Origin: Rugalucina vietnamica
Taxonomy: Eukaryota > Mollusca > Bivalvia > Lucinida > Lucinidae
DNA length: 64,000 nt
Assembly (NCBI GenBank): GCA_964017185.1
Contig: OZ024884.1
Coordinates: 17,764,048-17,828,047 of the forward strand
Direction of reading: 5' to 3'
The notes beneath the pieces were generated by a model, which worked only from the letters and a program-made list of their open reading frames with translations, had not been told where the DNA came from and did no database searches. Positions 1 through 10,045 of this stretch are shown in pieces. Made by a program: the position numbers and the translations under genes. The number at the start of each line of letters is the position of its first letter. The stretch's first letter is position 1.

Positions 1-1014
1 CAACATTCGTTACGAAATGCGACGCGTCGCCCTTTTAAAATCGTCGAGTTTTCATCAAAGAGTATTACAAAACACACCACTTTCAAAATATACAACTATC
101 AGGTTTTCATGCCAGCTCTGGTTTGATAGCAGAACAGATGACTCGAGTAGTTATTTATATGATTATTTGACGCATAACCAGGACTGTATCTACCATAATA
201 AAATACGTTTTGTTAATTTTTGAAATTGGCTCATGTGTAATATACATGTTAATATACATGTATGTATATATTGTCTGGATATATGAATTTTGTGTCAGTT
301 ATCAAATGTACATCGATATGTGCCATTTCTTTGCATTTGTATTGCAGAGATGACGATAAAAGTCTGCCGTGTGTTTCTTTACCAACAAGAAATTCGTCTG
401 ATGGACCACATTATACTGTAGAGTGACATCTCCATAGACAACAGTTACAGAATCTGTATCCATCATGGAAACGTCTCCGTGTAGAATTTAGCCCCTTCAA
501 ACCTATACTTATATAGTTAAATTGAGGTTTGACGGGTTAAGAGAAAAAATCAATAATTTGTGTAATTTAAAAGTCAAAAATACTAAATTCTAACAAAAAT
601 CAATATAATAAAACATTATTTTATGATAGGCAAGGTAAATATTTGCAAAATTAAAATTGAGTTCATAAATAGATATTTCATAAGTAATTAAAAGAAATTC
701 CCAAATAATCACGGAGACGTTTCCGTAATACGCCAAGCAAGACACCATCCAAACCTTTATATAATTTCCTGTATCGTGGCATTCTCTGTTTCTTCAATAC
801 TTATTCGCGATGCAGTAGAGCGTCTATAAATCTTTTATAATAAATAAAATAAATAAAAAAGCAAACACAAATAGTATAAAAATGGCCGCCGTCCGTAGGT
901 TATAAAAAGAACCGAAAATGATAGGGTCGCCTATGGCGGTAAATGAAAGGCCGCTAAATAGCGCCATTGACGTCAAAGGTTTATAATTGCCAAAATCGGC
1001 GTACATAATCGGAA

Positions 1015-1089
1015 GACCGCGGTGGTGTAATGGTTAACACTTCTTCCCGGAATGCAGGAGGTCCGTGGTTCGAATCCCGGTCGCGGCAC
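1015..1089 (+). repeat. tRNA-like Pol III module 1
   Basis: It has an A-box-like TGGTGTAATGGTTAACAC and a B-box GGTTCGAATCC about 35 bases later. The ends GACCGCG and CGCGGCA can form most of an acceptor stem. A TTTT run about 10 bases downstream fits a Pol III terminator. The T-stem and anticodon stem are imperfect and the base before the would-be anticodon is not T, so I call it tRNA-derived and not a functional tRNA. Confidence 0.7.
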
Positions 1090-1364
1090 GAGCGACTTTT
1101 GTACGCTAATTCTGTTCGTTTACATAATTTCCTGTGTCGTGGCATTCTCTGCTTCTTCAATACTTATTCCCGATGCAGTAGAGCGTCTATATTTCTTATA
1201 TAATAAATAAAATAAATAAAAAAACAAACACAAATACGCCGTCCGTAGGTTATAAAAAGAAACGAAAATGACAGGGTCGCATATGGCGGTAAATGAAAGA
1301 CCGCTAAGTAGCGTCATTGACGTCAAAGATTTTAAGACGCTAAAACTGGCGTACAAAATCGGAT

Positions 1365-1440
1365 GACCGTGGTGGTGTGATGGTTAGCACGTCTACCCGA
1401 AATGCAGGACGTCCGTGGTTCGATTACCGGTCGCGGCACG
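1365..1440 (+). repeat. tRNA-like Pol III module 2
   Basis: Second copy of the module: TGGTGTGATGGTTAGCAC (A box), GGTTCGATTACC (degraded B box), CGCGGCACG at the 3' end, and CTTTT shortly after. Substitutions relative to module 1 fall in the anticodon arm and the B box. Confidence 0.65.
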
Positions 1441-1658
1441 ACCGACTTTTATACGCTAATTCTGTTCGTTTATATAATTTCATGTATCGTGGCATTCTCT
1501 GTTTCTTCAATACTTATTCCCGATGCAGTAGACCGTCTATAAATCTTATATAATAAATAGAATAAATAAAAAAGCAAAAACAAATAGAATAAAAATGGCC
1601 GCCGTCCGTAGGTTATAAAAAGAACCTAAAATGATAGGGTCGCCTATGGCGGTAAATG

Positions 1659-2106
1659 AAATAAAAATAATTGTTAGATCCTTTGGAAACAGTAAAACAT
1701 TCAAAGTGAGAAGATGGGCCATATTGTACAATTTCGGGTAATGAACCTTCATCAGTGACCCTTTACAAAACTGGCAGTGAAAGCCAGACATTTTTGCTGC
1801 AATTTCAATAATTTACATCTGTGTAGTCTAAATCAAAGACTCATAATCCCAAAGGGGCCAAATAATCAAAATACAGTTAAGAAGATGATTCTCAACGAAC
1901 AATATATTTGAAATACTCCAAATCTATTCACTGATCCCAAAGGATCAAAAGAAAATATAATCTGCACTATGGATGATGTACGGGGAGACTTTTTAGGGCC
2001 GCCACACGGCACAACACCAGCTGCAGTAATAGCAAATAAAAATAATTGTTAGATCCTTTGGAAACAGTATAACATTCAAAGTGAGAAGATGGGCCATATT
2101 GTACAA
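1659..2106 (+). mobile_element. Small element with 73-bp terminal direct repeats
   Basis: The segment 1659-1731 recurs almost unchanged at 2034-2106. Both contain TTGTTAGATCCTTTGGAAAC and GAGAAGATGGGCCATATTGT and differ at about one base. Between them are about 300 bp with no reading frame. The block interrupts an otherwise continuous array unit after GGTAAATGAA, with at most 2-4 bp of target duplication. The layout resembles a terminal-repeat-in-miniature element, but the repeats have no clean TG...CA ends and no primer site was identified. A diverged inverted copy lies at 19458-19530. Confidence 0.55.
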
Positions 2107-2173
2107 AGGCTGCTAAATAACGTCATTGACGTCAAAGGTTTATAAATGCTAAAATTGGCGTACAAAATCGGAG

Positions 2174-2249
2174 GACCGCGGTGGTGTGATGGTTAGCACG
2201 TCTGTCCGGAATGCAGGAGGTCCGTGGTTCGATTCCCTGTCGCAGCACG
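2174..2249 (+). repeat. tRNA-like Pol III module 3
   Basis: Third module copy, with TGGTGTGATGGTTAGCAC, GGTTCGATTCC and a TTTT run 7 bases after the 3' end. It lies downstream of the 448-bp insertion and next to the right arm of LIR-1. Confidence 0.7.
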
Positions 2250-2603
2250 ACCGAATTTTGTACACTAATTCTGTTCGTTTATATAATATCATCTTCGTCA
2301 TCTCTGCAAAAAGAAATTGCATTAAATCGATGTACGATTTAATAATGTTACAAACTGATATATCCAGGCAATACACATATAATACACATGAGGCAATTTC
2401 AGAAATTAACAAAACATATTTTATTATGGTAGATACTGTCCTGGTTATGCGACCAATCATCAATAAATTGGATAGTCATCTGTTCTGCTACCAAACCAGA
2501 GCTGGCATGAAAACCTGATCGTTGTATATTTTAAAAGCCACGTGTGATGTAGAAAAACACGTATTTTAAAAGGGTGGCGCGTCGTATTTTGTAACAAATG
2601 TTG

Positions 2604-3247
2604 TTTAACTTGATGAGTTGAGTTTTAATGATGTGTCATAACATTGTTCTTGCCGCAATATTGAAACCAAAAGCATATTTTGTAAACGTTGTATGACGAT
2701 TTACAAATTTATAGGGTCTGGACATATTTATAGCCACTATTATTTAAAACGCTGGGTGTATCATCTGATTATTCACTATTTTTGCAGCGTCTACTGGTTC
2801 CCAACTTACTAAAATCAATATTGGAAATACAGGTAGCCGACACCTCTTTGGATTTTTGTTCTAAGGGGATTGTTACCTGTATTTCCATTATTAATTATAT
2901 GTATGCAGGGAACCAGAAGATAATGCAAAAATGGTGCGTGAATAAGCCTTACAAATAAAATACATAAAAATGAGAAACCTTTTTTTTCATCAATTTGAAA
3001 TTTAGTAGGAAGCATATGCGTTGTTTAAGATTTAGAAGCCATGTGCGTTGAAAATGAAATTCCCGAATTTTGTTTTTCCTAAAACGTTGTGAAATGACTT
3101 GGGAGCTTGTCTTTCGACGTCATTATCTTGGCTTTCGATGTTCTTGGCAGAACAAGCGTTTCGATCGTGTATTAAATAGAGAAGTCGGTAATAAAAGCGT
3201 ATTTTCTCACAAACTACCATTACCTAAAACAGTAAATTTGGGTCTAT
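2604..3247. other. AT-rich stretch, nothing recognised
   Basis: No coding, RNA or repeat signal I can support. Short frames here lack family features and splice signals. Confidence 0.5.
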
Positions 3248-4478
3248 TTTTAGCTCACCTGAGCCGAAGGCTCACAGGGGAGCTTATAGGATAGGTAGGC
3301 ACCCGGCGTCCGTCCGTCGTCGTCCGTCGTCCGTCGTCCACCATTTTCAAAGATCTTCTGCTCTAAAACCGCTCGGCCAATCAAAGCCAAATTTTATATG
3401 AAGAATCTATAGGAAGGGGGAACCAATGTGTATATAAGAAATTCAGGTCACATGACCAAGATGGCCGCCATGGCCATATATGGTAAAAACCCTTCAAAAA
3501 TCTTCTTCTCCAGAACCAGTGGATCGATTTCAAGCACTACAACGTGTATATAAATCATGACCCTGTGATGACCTTGACCTATTTTACGGCAAGGTCAACA
3601 TAGGTCACCAATGCATTTGAATGGGGAAAACTTTCAAAATGTCATTTAAAGTTAAAGTCTTGCAGGAAATGGGCAGTGGGACTGAATATTAATGATTCTG
3701 AAACTTAAATATTAAACTTAATTTTCTCAGTAACTGCTTGATTAATCAAAGCAATTAAAGCCATAATTTATATGTAGTATCCTTGGAATGAGGGAGCGAA
3801 AATTTATAAAAATGGTCAAGGTCACATGACTAAGATTGCCGCCATGGCTATAAATATCAAAAACCTTTAAAAATTTTCTAAAAAACCAGAAGGCCTTAGA
3901 TTTTGAAACATGGCATGAAGCAACAGGGAGAGGACCTATACAATGTTTATATAAATCATGACCCTGGGATGACCTTGACCTATTTTAAGGCAAGATCAAC
4001 ATAGGTCACCCATGCATTTGAATGAGGAAAATTGTCATAATGTCATTTGAATGGAAAACCTTTATGGAAATGGGCAAATGGACTGAAGATTTATGATTCT
4101 GAAAAAAAAAAAAAAAAAAATAGACCCCAGGGGCAGGTCTGCCCCTGCCCCGGGACAATATACATGTATTCGAAGATCCTTTCTCTAAAACCACTTGACC
4201 AATCAAGGCCGAATTCATAGGAAGGGAGAATGAAAGTTTATATAAATAATCAAGATCACATGACAAAGATGGCCGCCATGGCTATAAATAGCAAAAACCT
4301 TTAAAAAAAACTTCTCCAGAACCAGAAGGCCTATGATGTTGAAACTTGGCATGAAGCATCAGGCAATGCAATTCCTTGTGACCTTGTGATGACCTTAATC
4401 TATTTAATGACAAGGTCAGCTTAGGTTGCATATCCCAGTTCTCAGGTGAGCGTTTAGAGGACCATTGGTCCTCTTGTT
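3248..4478 (+). mobile_element. Bivalve interspersed repeat R2 (AGCTCACCTGAG type)
   Basis: It begins TAGCTCACCTGAGCCGAAGG and ends CTCAGGTGAGCG...GGTCCTCTTGTTT, so the ends are short inverted repeats. Next to the left end is a CGTCCGTC-rich tract. The body holds three diverged tandem units (about 3340-3650, 3730-4060 and 4170-4430), each with CCAATCAAAGCC-like, AAGATGGCCGCCATGGC-like, CCAGAAGGCC-like and GACCTTGACCTATTT-like segments. An A run and a GC-rich hairpin (GGGGCAGGTCTGCCCCTGCC) sit at 4101-4165. I recognise this repeat style from bivalve genomes. No transposase is present. A shorter inverted copy lies at 59514-60304. Confidence 0.85.
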
Positions 4479-4504
4479 TGTTTATGTGTTACATATATTT
4501 GCAG

Positions 4505-4810
4505 ATGTGTCGACTTGTTTACGAGCTTACGCAGACACAATCTAGAGATACTACAAGATTTAGGTCTATAGACCGTTCTTATTTCGTACCCGCTCGCCCT
4601 GATTACGGGCGAGTTACGCGTGATCATAATGCAAGAAGACAAACTGAGATAGATGTCAAGAAAGGTGATATTTGCCGGTTTTTCGAGAACCACTGGGACG
4701 GATACGCAGAGGTTCAAATTCTCAATACAACTAAGAAAGGGCTTATACCTGCCTTCAAGATCGACAGAACAATCAAAACGTACAATTATTCTAGTAACAC
4801 GAAAACGTAA
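4505..4810 (+). CDS. Last coding exon with SH3-like domain
   Basis: The frame opens directly after a good splice acceptor (ACATATATTTGCAG at 4491-4504) and runs 101 codons to TAA at 4808-4810. About residues 40-95 of the exon read like an SH3 domain: RDHNARRQTEIDVKKGD matches the ALYDY...TELSFKKGD strand pattern, HWDGYAEVQI fits the n-Src/GW region (with the second W position changed), and KKGLIPAFKI corresponds to GLFPSNYV. SH3 domains bind proline-rich ligands in signalling and cytoskeletal proteins; which protein this belongs to is not determinable. The first codon could be read as ATG, but codons upstream are open and the acceptor suggests an internal or terminal exon in phase 0. Upstream exons are not identified, and repeat R2 lies in the preceding intron. 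An AATAAA occurs near 5151. Confidence 0.6.
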   Translation: MCRLVYELTQTQSRDTTRFRSIDRSYFVPARPDYGRVTRDHNARRQTEIDVKKGDICRFFENHWDGYAEVQILNTTKKGLIPAFKIDRTIKTYNYSSNTKT

Positions 4811-6364
4811 CGTATCTTATGAACTGTTTAGATCTTACAGTTTCTTTCCTCAGAGATCCGTCGTTCTACTGTTACATTTACATTTTACATTGTATATCAT
4901 GAGACTCAGTCACTTTTATGAGGCACGTCATAAGACAAATAGACCTCGGTAGATTGGCCCACATTTGCTGAATTTAGCTGCATTGTGTTTATTCTGGAAA
5001 GTCCATGGTTAGTTTGTGTCTCAGACCCTGTTTTCAGTGTCCAAGTCAAACGCCCCGATCCGTAGATTTAAACCGAGATAGAACTGTGGCATTGGCATGG
5101 ACACCCAGGTCGTACGGTCTTGCATTGGCTAGCTGTTATTGCAAATATATAATAAAACGGACTGAAACAGGGACAACACCTAGACAAACCGTGTCACTAA
5201 GGAGCTTGTACGTCTCTCCACCATCAAAAACTTAGATGATCCGACGTAGACTGTGATATCTTGGGTGACTCAGGGTTATTGCGGTACTAGTTGGATTTTA
5301 ATGTGAGTGCACCATGATGATTTAATAATGACTTAGCGGCTTTGTAGTTTCAAGCCCCAGATGCAATCACTCATTTTGTTTTCCTTACCGTACCTAGACG
5401 GCTCTGTTTTTCTATGTACTCCTCATGTTTTCTGTTTGTTTTGTCTGTCTCTCGGTTCTACACATGAATTTGAATTTGGTTGATGCTAGCCGGATGGATA
5501 CCTTGTTGGGACAGAGCTAGTCATCTTGTACCTCGTGTGTATTATAACACTTGATAGGTGTTTTGTATTGTATTTTCTTCCCCGTCTAGTGTACGGTTTG
5601 GAATGTCATCAGTCCTTTGCGTTGTTCCTTTGAATCTCATTTTGTGCTGTTTGCGTCCCGTCGAAGCCCAGTTTGCGTGTCATGGTTTTAACCGGTAACC
5701 CTTATCTCGACAGACGTTATATACATTGTACGTGCCACACGTTATTATCAATAGCTCACAACCATTATCTACAATTATGAGCTTGGAAAAACTATAACCT
5801 TGGCATAAATTAACCGTTGATATTTTTAATGTATTTTTGGTTTTTATTTACGACTTATATGTAATATTTAACTGTCTTAAATATTACAGAAATATTGCTT
5901 GTATGTTATCACAAAACGTAAATAAAAGAAAATTACAGAGACAATCGTTACAGTGTCTTTGTCTTCTTTTCCTTTGTTCGCTCTTCGAAAACAATAGTTT
6001 GTAAAAAATGCACTTGCATTTGGATAACGGCAAAAGTGAGATAGGTCAAGAAATCTTAACGGGCCAGATAGCCCGAATATAAGAGACAAACGATATTTTA
6101 TTCAACAAATGTTCTGCTAATTGCCATCAATCGTCAAGAAACTACAACCTTTCGGGATAGAAACCATACCATTAGTTGGTTAATATAAAACAGGCAACCG
6201 ACCGATCGCTCAGGATACCGCAAGATTGAATTCGTGATTTTTATTTGAACATTAGTTTGTTTTGTTGCTAAATCAAATCAATAGTTTTGGTCAGTGGCCA
6301 TATCAGGGCATAAACTATTGCACTTGTCATTTTATTTTACGCTTTGATTTGGCTTGTTCAGGCT
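4811..6364. other. 3' flank of the SH3-like exon; otherwise nothing recognised
   Basis: The first few hundred bases are the likely 3' untranslated region, with a candidate AATAAA near 5151. The remainder is AT-rich with no supported gene or repeat. Confidence 0.4.
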
Positions 6365-6510
6365 TAACATCCCAGTCAACTTTTTTCATTCATGTGTGAT
6401 AGAACCAACCCTTCCTGACCAGTACGGAGGAAAGCTTAAAGTGCCTTGCACATGAACAATATACAACGAAGGTACTTATCGAACCCAGGATCAAGGGTGG
6501 TCGGTAGAAA
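6365..6510 (-). repeat. Degenerate SINE-like copy (family S3)
   Basis: It contains CATCCCAGTCAAC, a CCTTGCACATGAACA-like segment and ATCGAACCCAGGATC in the same order as the better copies at 25575 and 61078. ATCGAACCCAGG is an inverted Pol III B box. Strongly decayed. Confidence 0.45.
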
Positions 6511-6737
6511 TATGTACCCACCTATTGGGGGCCTAAAGAAATAGATGGGCAGCTTGTGCCTCCAGGAAAATTTTACACTACTGACTCACCAACAGATTAC
6601 TGGTTAACTGGTCAGGTCTGAGCCTGCCTAGGAAACGTGGTCTCAAGTTAAATCATACATACATAAAAGCCTTATTGGCTTAGTTGGTGGTTATATTTGA
6701 AGCGATTTTTTGATGTCATGGCATCCTCATTTTGGAT

Positions 6738-8255
6738 GAAAAGGTACAAGTAGGCAATCAACAGGAAAAGGCACAGTGAGAAATTCCCACTCCAGATACC
6801 AAGATGGGAAAAACTAAACTGACAATAAAATACTACTTCGAAACAATATCGTCAGCCGAATGAGCAGCTATTTCCCAATAGGCGGCCAATCAGTTACCCG
6901 AACTTAAATAATAATATAAAAACGTTCATAGGTTCAAACAAAAAGTCGACTACAAAACATAAAACAAATGGAACCACAACAAAATATCGCCTGGGAACGA
7001 TCAGTAATATAAAATTACCTCATCTGCTGCAGTGGTTCACAACAGTTAGTTAGTTGTTCGGTCCTCGTTGTGAATCCGAAACTAGTCAATGAATCATCAA
7101 AGACAAACAAATAAATCATGATAACCATCATGATGAATCAAAAACGAGGACTCACAGATTCAGTAAGCTGCCCGACGATGGAGATCCCTGTGCGCCGAAT
7201 AACAAGCAAAAGAAAAACACCAGTTGAACCCCGGTGGGCCAAGCAACAGACAAGAAGATCCGGTTCCAACCAACTAAAATATATATCTTTATGTCGGGGC
7301 CATCATAGAGTCTGTCGCCCGACCCTCATATGTGCAATTAAAGAAGGCCGCATAGTTATCAACCATGATTGGCTAAAAAAACTTAGCATGCGGACTGTCC
7401 CATAACATTCAAGTTATAACCTATACGTCTGTAACGTGTTATGATATTTCTGAACTGAAAAGAAAATTGATTCCTTCCTATATGTTTCTTATTTATAAAC
7501 CAAGTCACAACCAAATACTGGTTTCGAAGGGCCCTCACATAAAAGCATCTTAAGCACAACATTAAATTTGGAAGTCAACTCATAGTGGCTGCGATAAAAT
7601 TTAGAAAATGTGTTTCAAAGTTTATAATACCGATATCCCTGCTGGAGATGTTTGGCTGTTAAACATTTATTTCGCGCGTTGAAACTCGCTACATGATTGC
7701 AGACTCTACCAAACCTAATACGTTGTGAAATGCATACACCATAAGAAGCAAGGCAAGGAACGTCACAATCCAAAAACGGAAAACATAATGTATCAAAATC
7801 AAAGTCATCGAGCTTATCATAAGTATTAGACGAAACAAATCCATGTGCAATAGAAAGATGTAAATTAAAGGAAGGGGCTTCGGTATCTGAGATATTGGCT
7901 TTGTTCAGCTGTAGTTTAGATGTATACATTGGACTAACCATGCCTTCAATATAAGGGTTGGTGATGTTCAAAAGGTCATCGAGGTATATTGAAGTCGAAT
8001 TAAAAGCCTCGATAACAATAGCTTGATATTCATGGTTAAGAGAATCCATGAAATCTCATTCGTGGCAGTATAAAATAAATCAGCTACGAGATGGGCCCAA
8101 TATGTACCCATCAGAATTCAAACAATTTGTCTGTATATATTTGATTCAAAGCTATCTATAAGTATTAACCAGGAGATAGAATAAGGCGTCGCATACGTTC
8201 TGACATGACCAAAGCGTATATCGACTGATAAGAGGAAGTGAAAAAAAGCCTTTCT
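6738..8255 (-). mobile_element. Penelope-like retroelement copy P1, decayed
   Basis: The left edge AAAAGGTACAAGTAGGCAA is the common 3' terminus of this family (compare 24073, 27651, 28917 and 39355). Minus-strand frames at 7615-8049 and beyond match the copy at 28917-31165 segment by segment: FNSTSIYLDDLLNI (RT motif C, DD present), LQLNKANISDTEAPSFNLHL, and the C-terminal CNHVASFNARNKCLTAKHLQ. Several stops and frameshifts break it and the 5' part is missing. Similarity to the other copies ends near 8255. Family-level placement as Penelope-like rests on RT motif style; no GIY-YIG nuclease is visible. Confidence 0.7.
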
Positions 8256-8574
8256 GCCAATACAGGCCAAGGGGATGGGCCATACCAAGGTTTCGGCTAC
8301 TTAAGCCTCGCCAGTTAACCTTTAGATTTGACAACATTGAGCCAAAGAGAATAACCGTAAATTTTCTCCTTTCAACAGGGTAGTCGAAGCCAGTATTATC
8401 CAAATGGTTCCGAATTTATTAAGTGTTGGTTAGAAAATTTATCTTAACCAAAAATAATTTCGTGATTTGACAGAATATCCTCGCTGATCTCATAAGACCA
8501 GAAGGAAAATTTAATCTGCACTATGGAGAAACCCAGGATCGAACCTACGACACATGTTTTACAAGGTGAGTGAC
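8256..8574. other. Fragment of an unnamed repeat
   Basis: About 8276-8312 is the reverse complement of part of 43200-43250 (shared core GGCTTAAGTAGCCGAAACC). The rest is unassigned. Confidence 0.4.
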
Positions 8575-9805
8575 TACAGCTTGGTTTCAAAAATAACATA
8601 CCCCTGCAATGTCGCAAAATAAATTGACCTCTTCACCTGCATTGCTTCGACCACTGCTTGATGGCTATTAACCTGGTACGAATGAAACTTCTATATTTTG
8701 TGCATGTGGTTAAGTGTGTTAAAATGGTATAAATGTTATATCGATCATGAGCAGTCCGATTGGACAGGAAGCTGCCTTTGGTGTATACCAAAATTCTGAC
8801 AGATTTAAAGTCAAGTTTTAAATTTAGGCGGTTGGCATGGTGTACGTACTGTGAATATTGTCACTTTATTACCTGCATGCTATGCATTGACACCTATTTG
8901 GGACATCTTAAAACTTGCACCGCACTCGAAAAAGTATTGAACCAGAAAGTGTGAGTTTAATGTACCCACTGCCTTGGTTATAAGTAAACTGTAAATGCAT
9001 GTTTTCAGCATAAAATTCTCTTCAAAGTTATCCAATTTTAAAAATTTGCATCTGAGAATAGCAGTAATAATCAAAATGATTATTTTTTAGATACATGTAG
9101 AGACTAATTTATATATATATATATATATTGTTTCTCATGCAACTCGCACATGCCTATAACAATGTTAAAAATATGTAATGACCTTCTTAAACATAATATA
9201 ACAATGTATAAACAAATATGACATTTGTTGGTATGTGGATATATTTGATTGAAATACTGTGACTGGTGATCTTATGAAGACGGGTTATACAAGAAATTAT
9301 TCCAGAGAATCTCCAACGAAACAATTATCATGCGCAAGAGAACACAGTAAGAAATAACTGGACAGTAAAAACAGTTTTGCTTCCTTAACACACGCCGATA
9401 TGAAGGAATAGCGTCTATTTAATCATTAATTCAGTACTTAAAATGTAAAACGAATCTGGTGCAAGTTTTAAGCTATCTAAAATAGATGTATATGAATGGC
9501 ATTCAGGTCAGAATGTGGCAATATTAACAATATGTACATCATACCAATCGCCTTAACTTGCAAACTTGACTTTAAATCTGTCAGATTTTTTGTATACGCC
9601 AAAGGATGCTTCATATCTGGTCGGACTGCTCATGATCAATATAATTTTAATATCCTTGTAACATACATAAACATATGCACAAACTGTAGAAGTTTCATTT
9701 GAACCAGGTCAACAGTCATCAAGAATAGGTCGATGCAATGACGGTGAGAAGGTCAATTTATTTTGCGACATTGCAGGGGTATGTTATTTTTGAAACCGAG
9801 CTGTA
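8575..9805. mobile_element. Long-inverted-repeat element LIR-2, TA-flanked
   Basis: Arms 8575-8865 and 9514-9805 are inverted copies. Both begin TACAGCTYGGTTTCAAAAAT, continue ACATACCCCTGCAATGTCGC, and further in share GAAACTTCTA and TTTAAAGTCAAGTTT. TA flanks CAGC at each end, as in Tc1/mariner-type insertions. The 650-bp spacer has a TATATA run at 9110-9128 and no transposase. The outer sequence resembles that of LIR-4 at 41849-43633. Reading frames in the arms are mirror artefacts. Confidence 0.75.
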
Positions 9806-10045
9806 TATATTCAGAATAAATTACAGAGAATAACTCCGAACATGGATTTGTTATTTATTAACATAAAGTTTCAGCTTCATGACCTTTTTCATGACCAGAT
9901 GCTGTCATGCTAGAAAATAAACTTGACTCCACAATTTTTGAACAATGTGAACAGCGAGGCCTATTACATTTTGAATTTATTTTTCTGTTAATCTCAGAAT
10001 GAACCAGAATATCTTGTAAATTTTAATGTATTTTACAAGCCACAA

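Larger units (their letters stand above)
761..2295 (+). repeat. Tandem array of about 350-363 bp units, each with a tRNA-like module
   Basis: Unit starts (ATAATTTCMTGTRTCGTGGC) lie at 761, 1124 and 1474, giving periods of 363 and 350 bp. Each unit runs through GATGCAGTAGA, an A-rich stretch, GTCCGTAGGTTATAAAAAGA, a GGCGGTAAATGAAA segment, ATTGACGTCAAAG and then a tRNA-like module. The third unit is split at about 1659-2106 by a separate insertion. Removing that insertion restores a period of about 361 bp, so amplification preceded the insertion. Short minus-strand reading frames in the units repeat between copies and are by-products of the repeat. Confidence 0.85.
1..2603. mobile_element. Long-inverted-repeat element LIR-1 enclosing a tRNA-like array
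   Basis: The first 355 bases reappear inverted at 2296-2603. Both arms share the outer end CAACATTYGTTAC, the stretch ATCAGGTTTTCATGCCAGCT, then GCATAACCAGGAC and the inner end GCAGAGATGACG. The arms differ by scattered substitutions and small indels, so this is an old inverted pair and not an assembly mirror. The left end coincides with base 1, so the element may extend out of the window and its target duplication cannot be read. Inside lie an unrecognised 400-bp stretch (356-760) and a tandem array of tRNA-like units. No transposase is visible. It is probably a non-autonomous DNA element. Confidence 0.7.

Noticed and set aside
1015-1089. Functional tRNA gene
   Set aside because: Stem mismatches, an abnormal anticodon loop and occurrence as repeats in an element point to tRNA-derived sequence.
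8760-9702. Pairs of short frames on both strands
   Set aside because: They lie in the inverted arms of LIR-2 and mirror each other.
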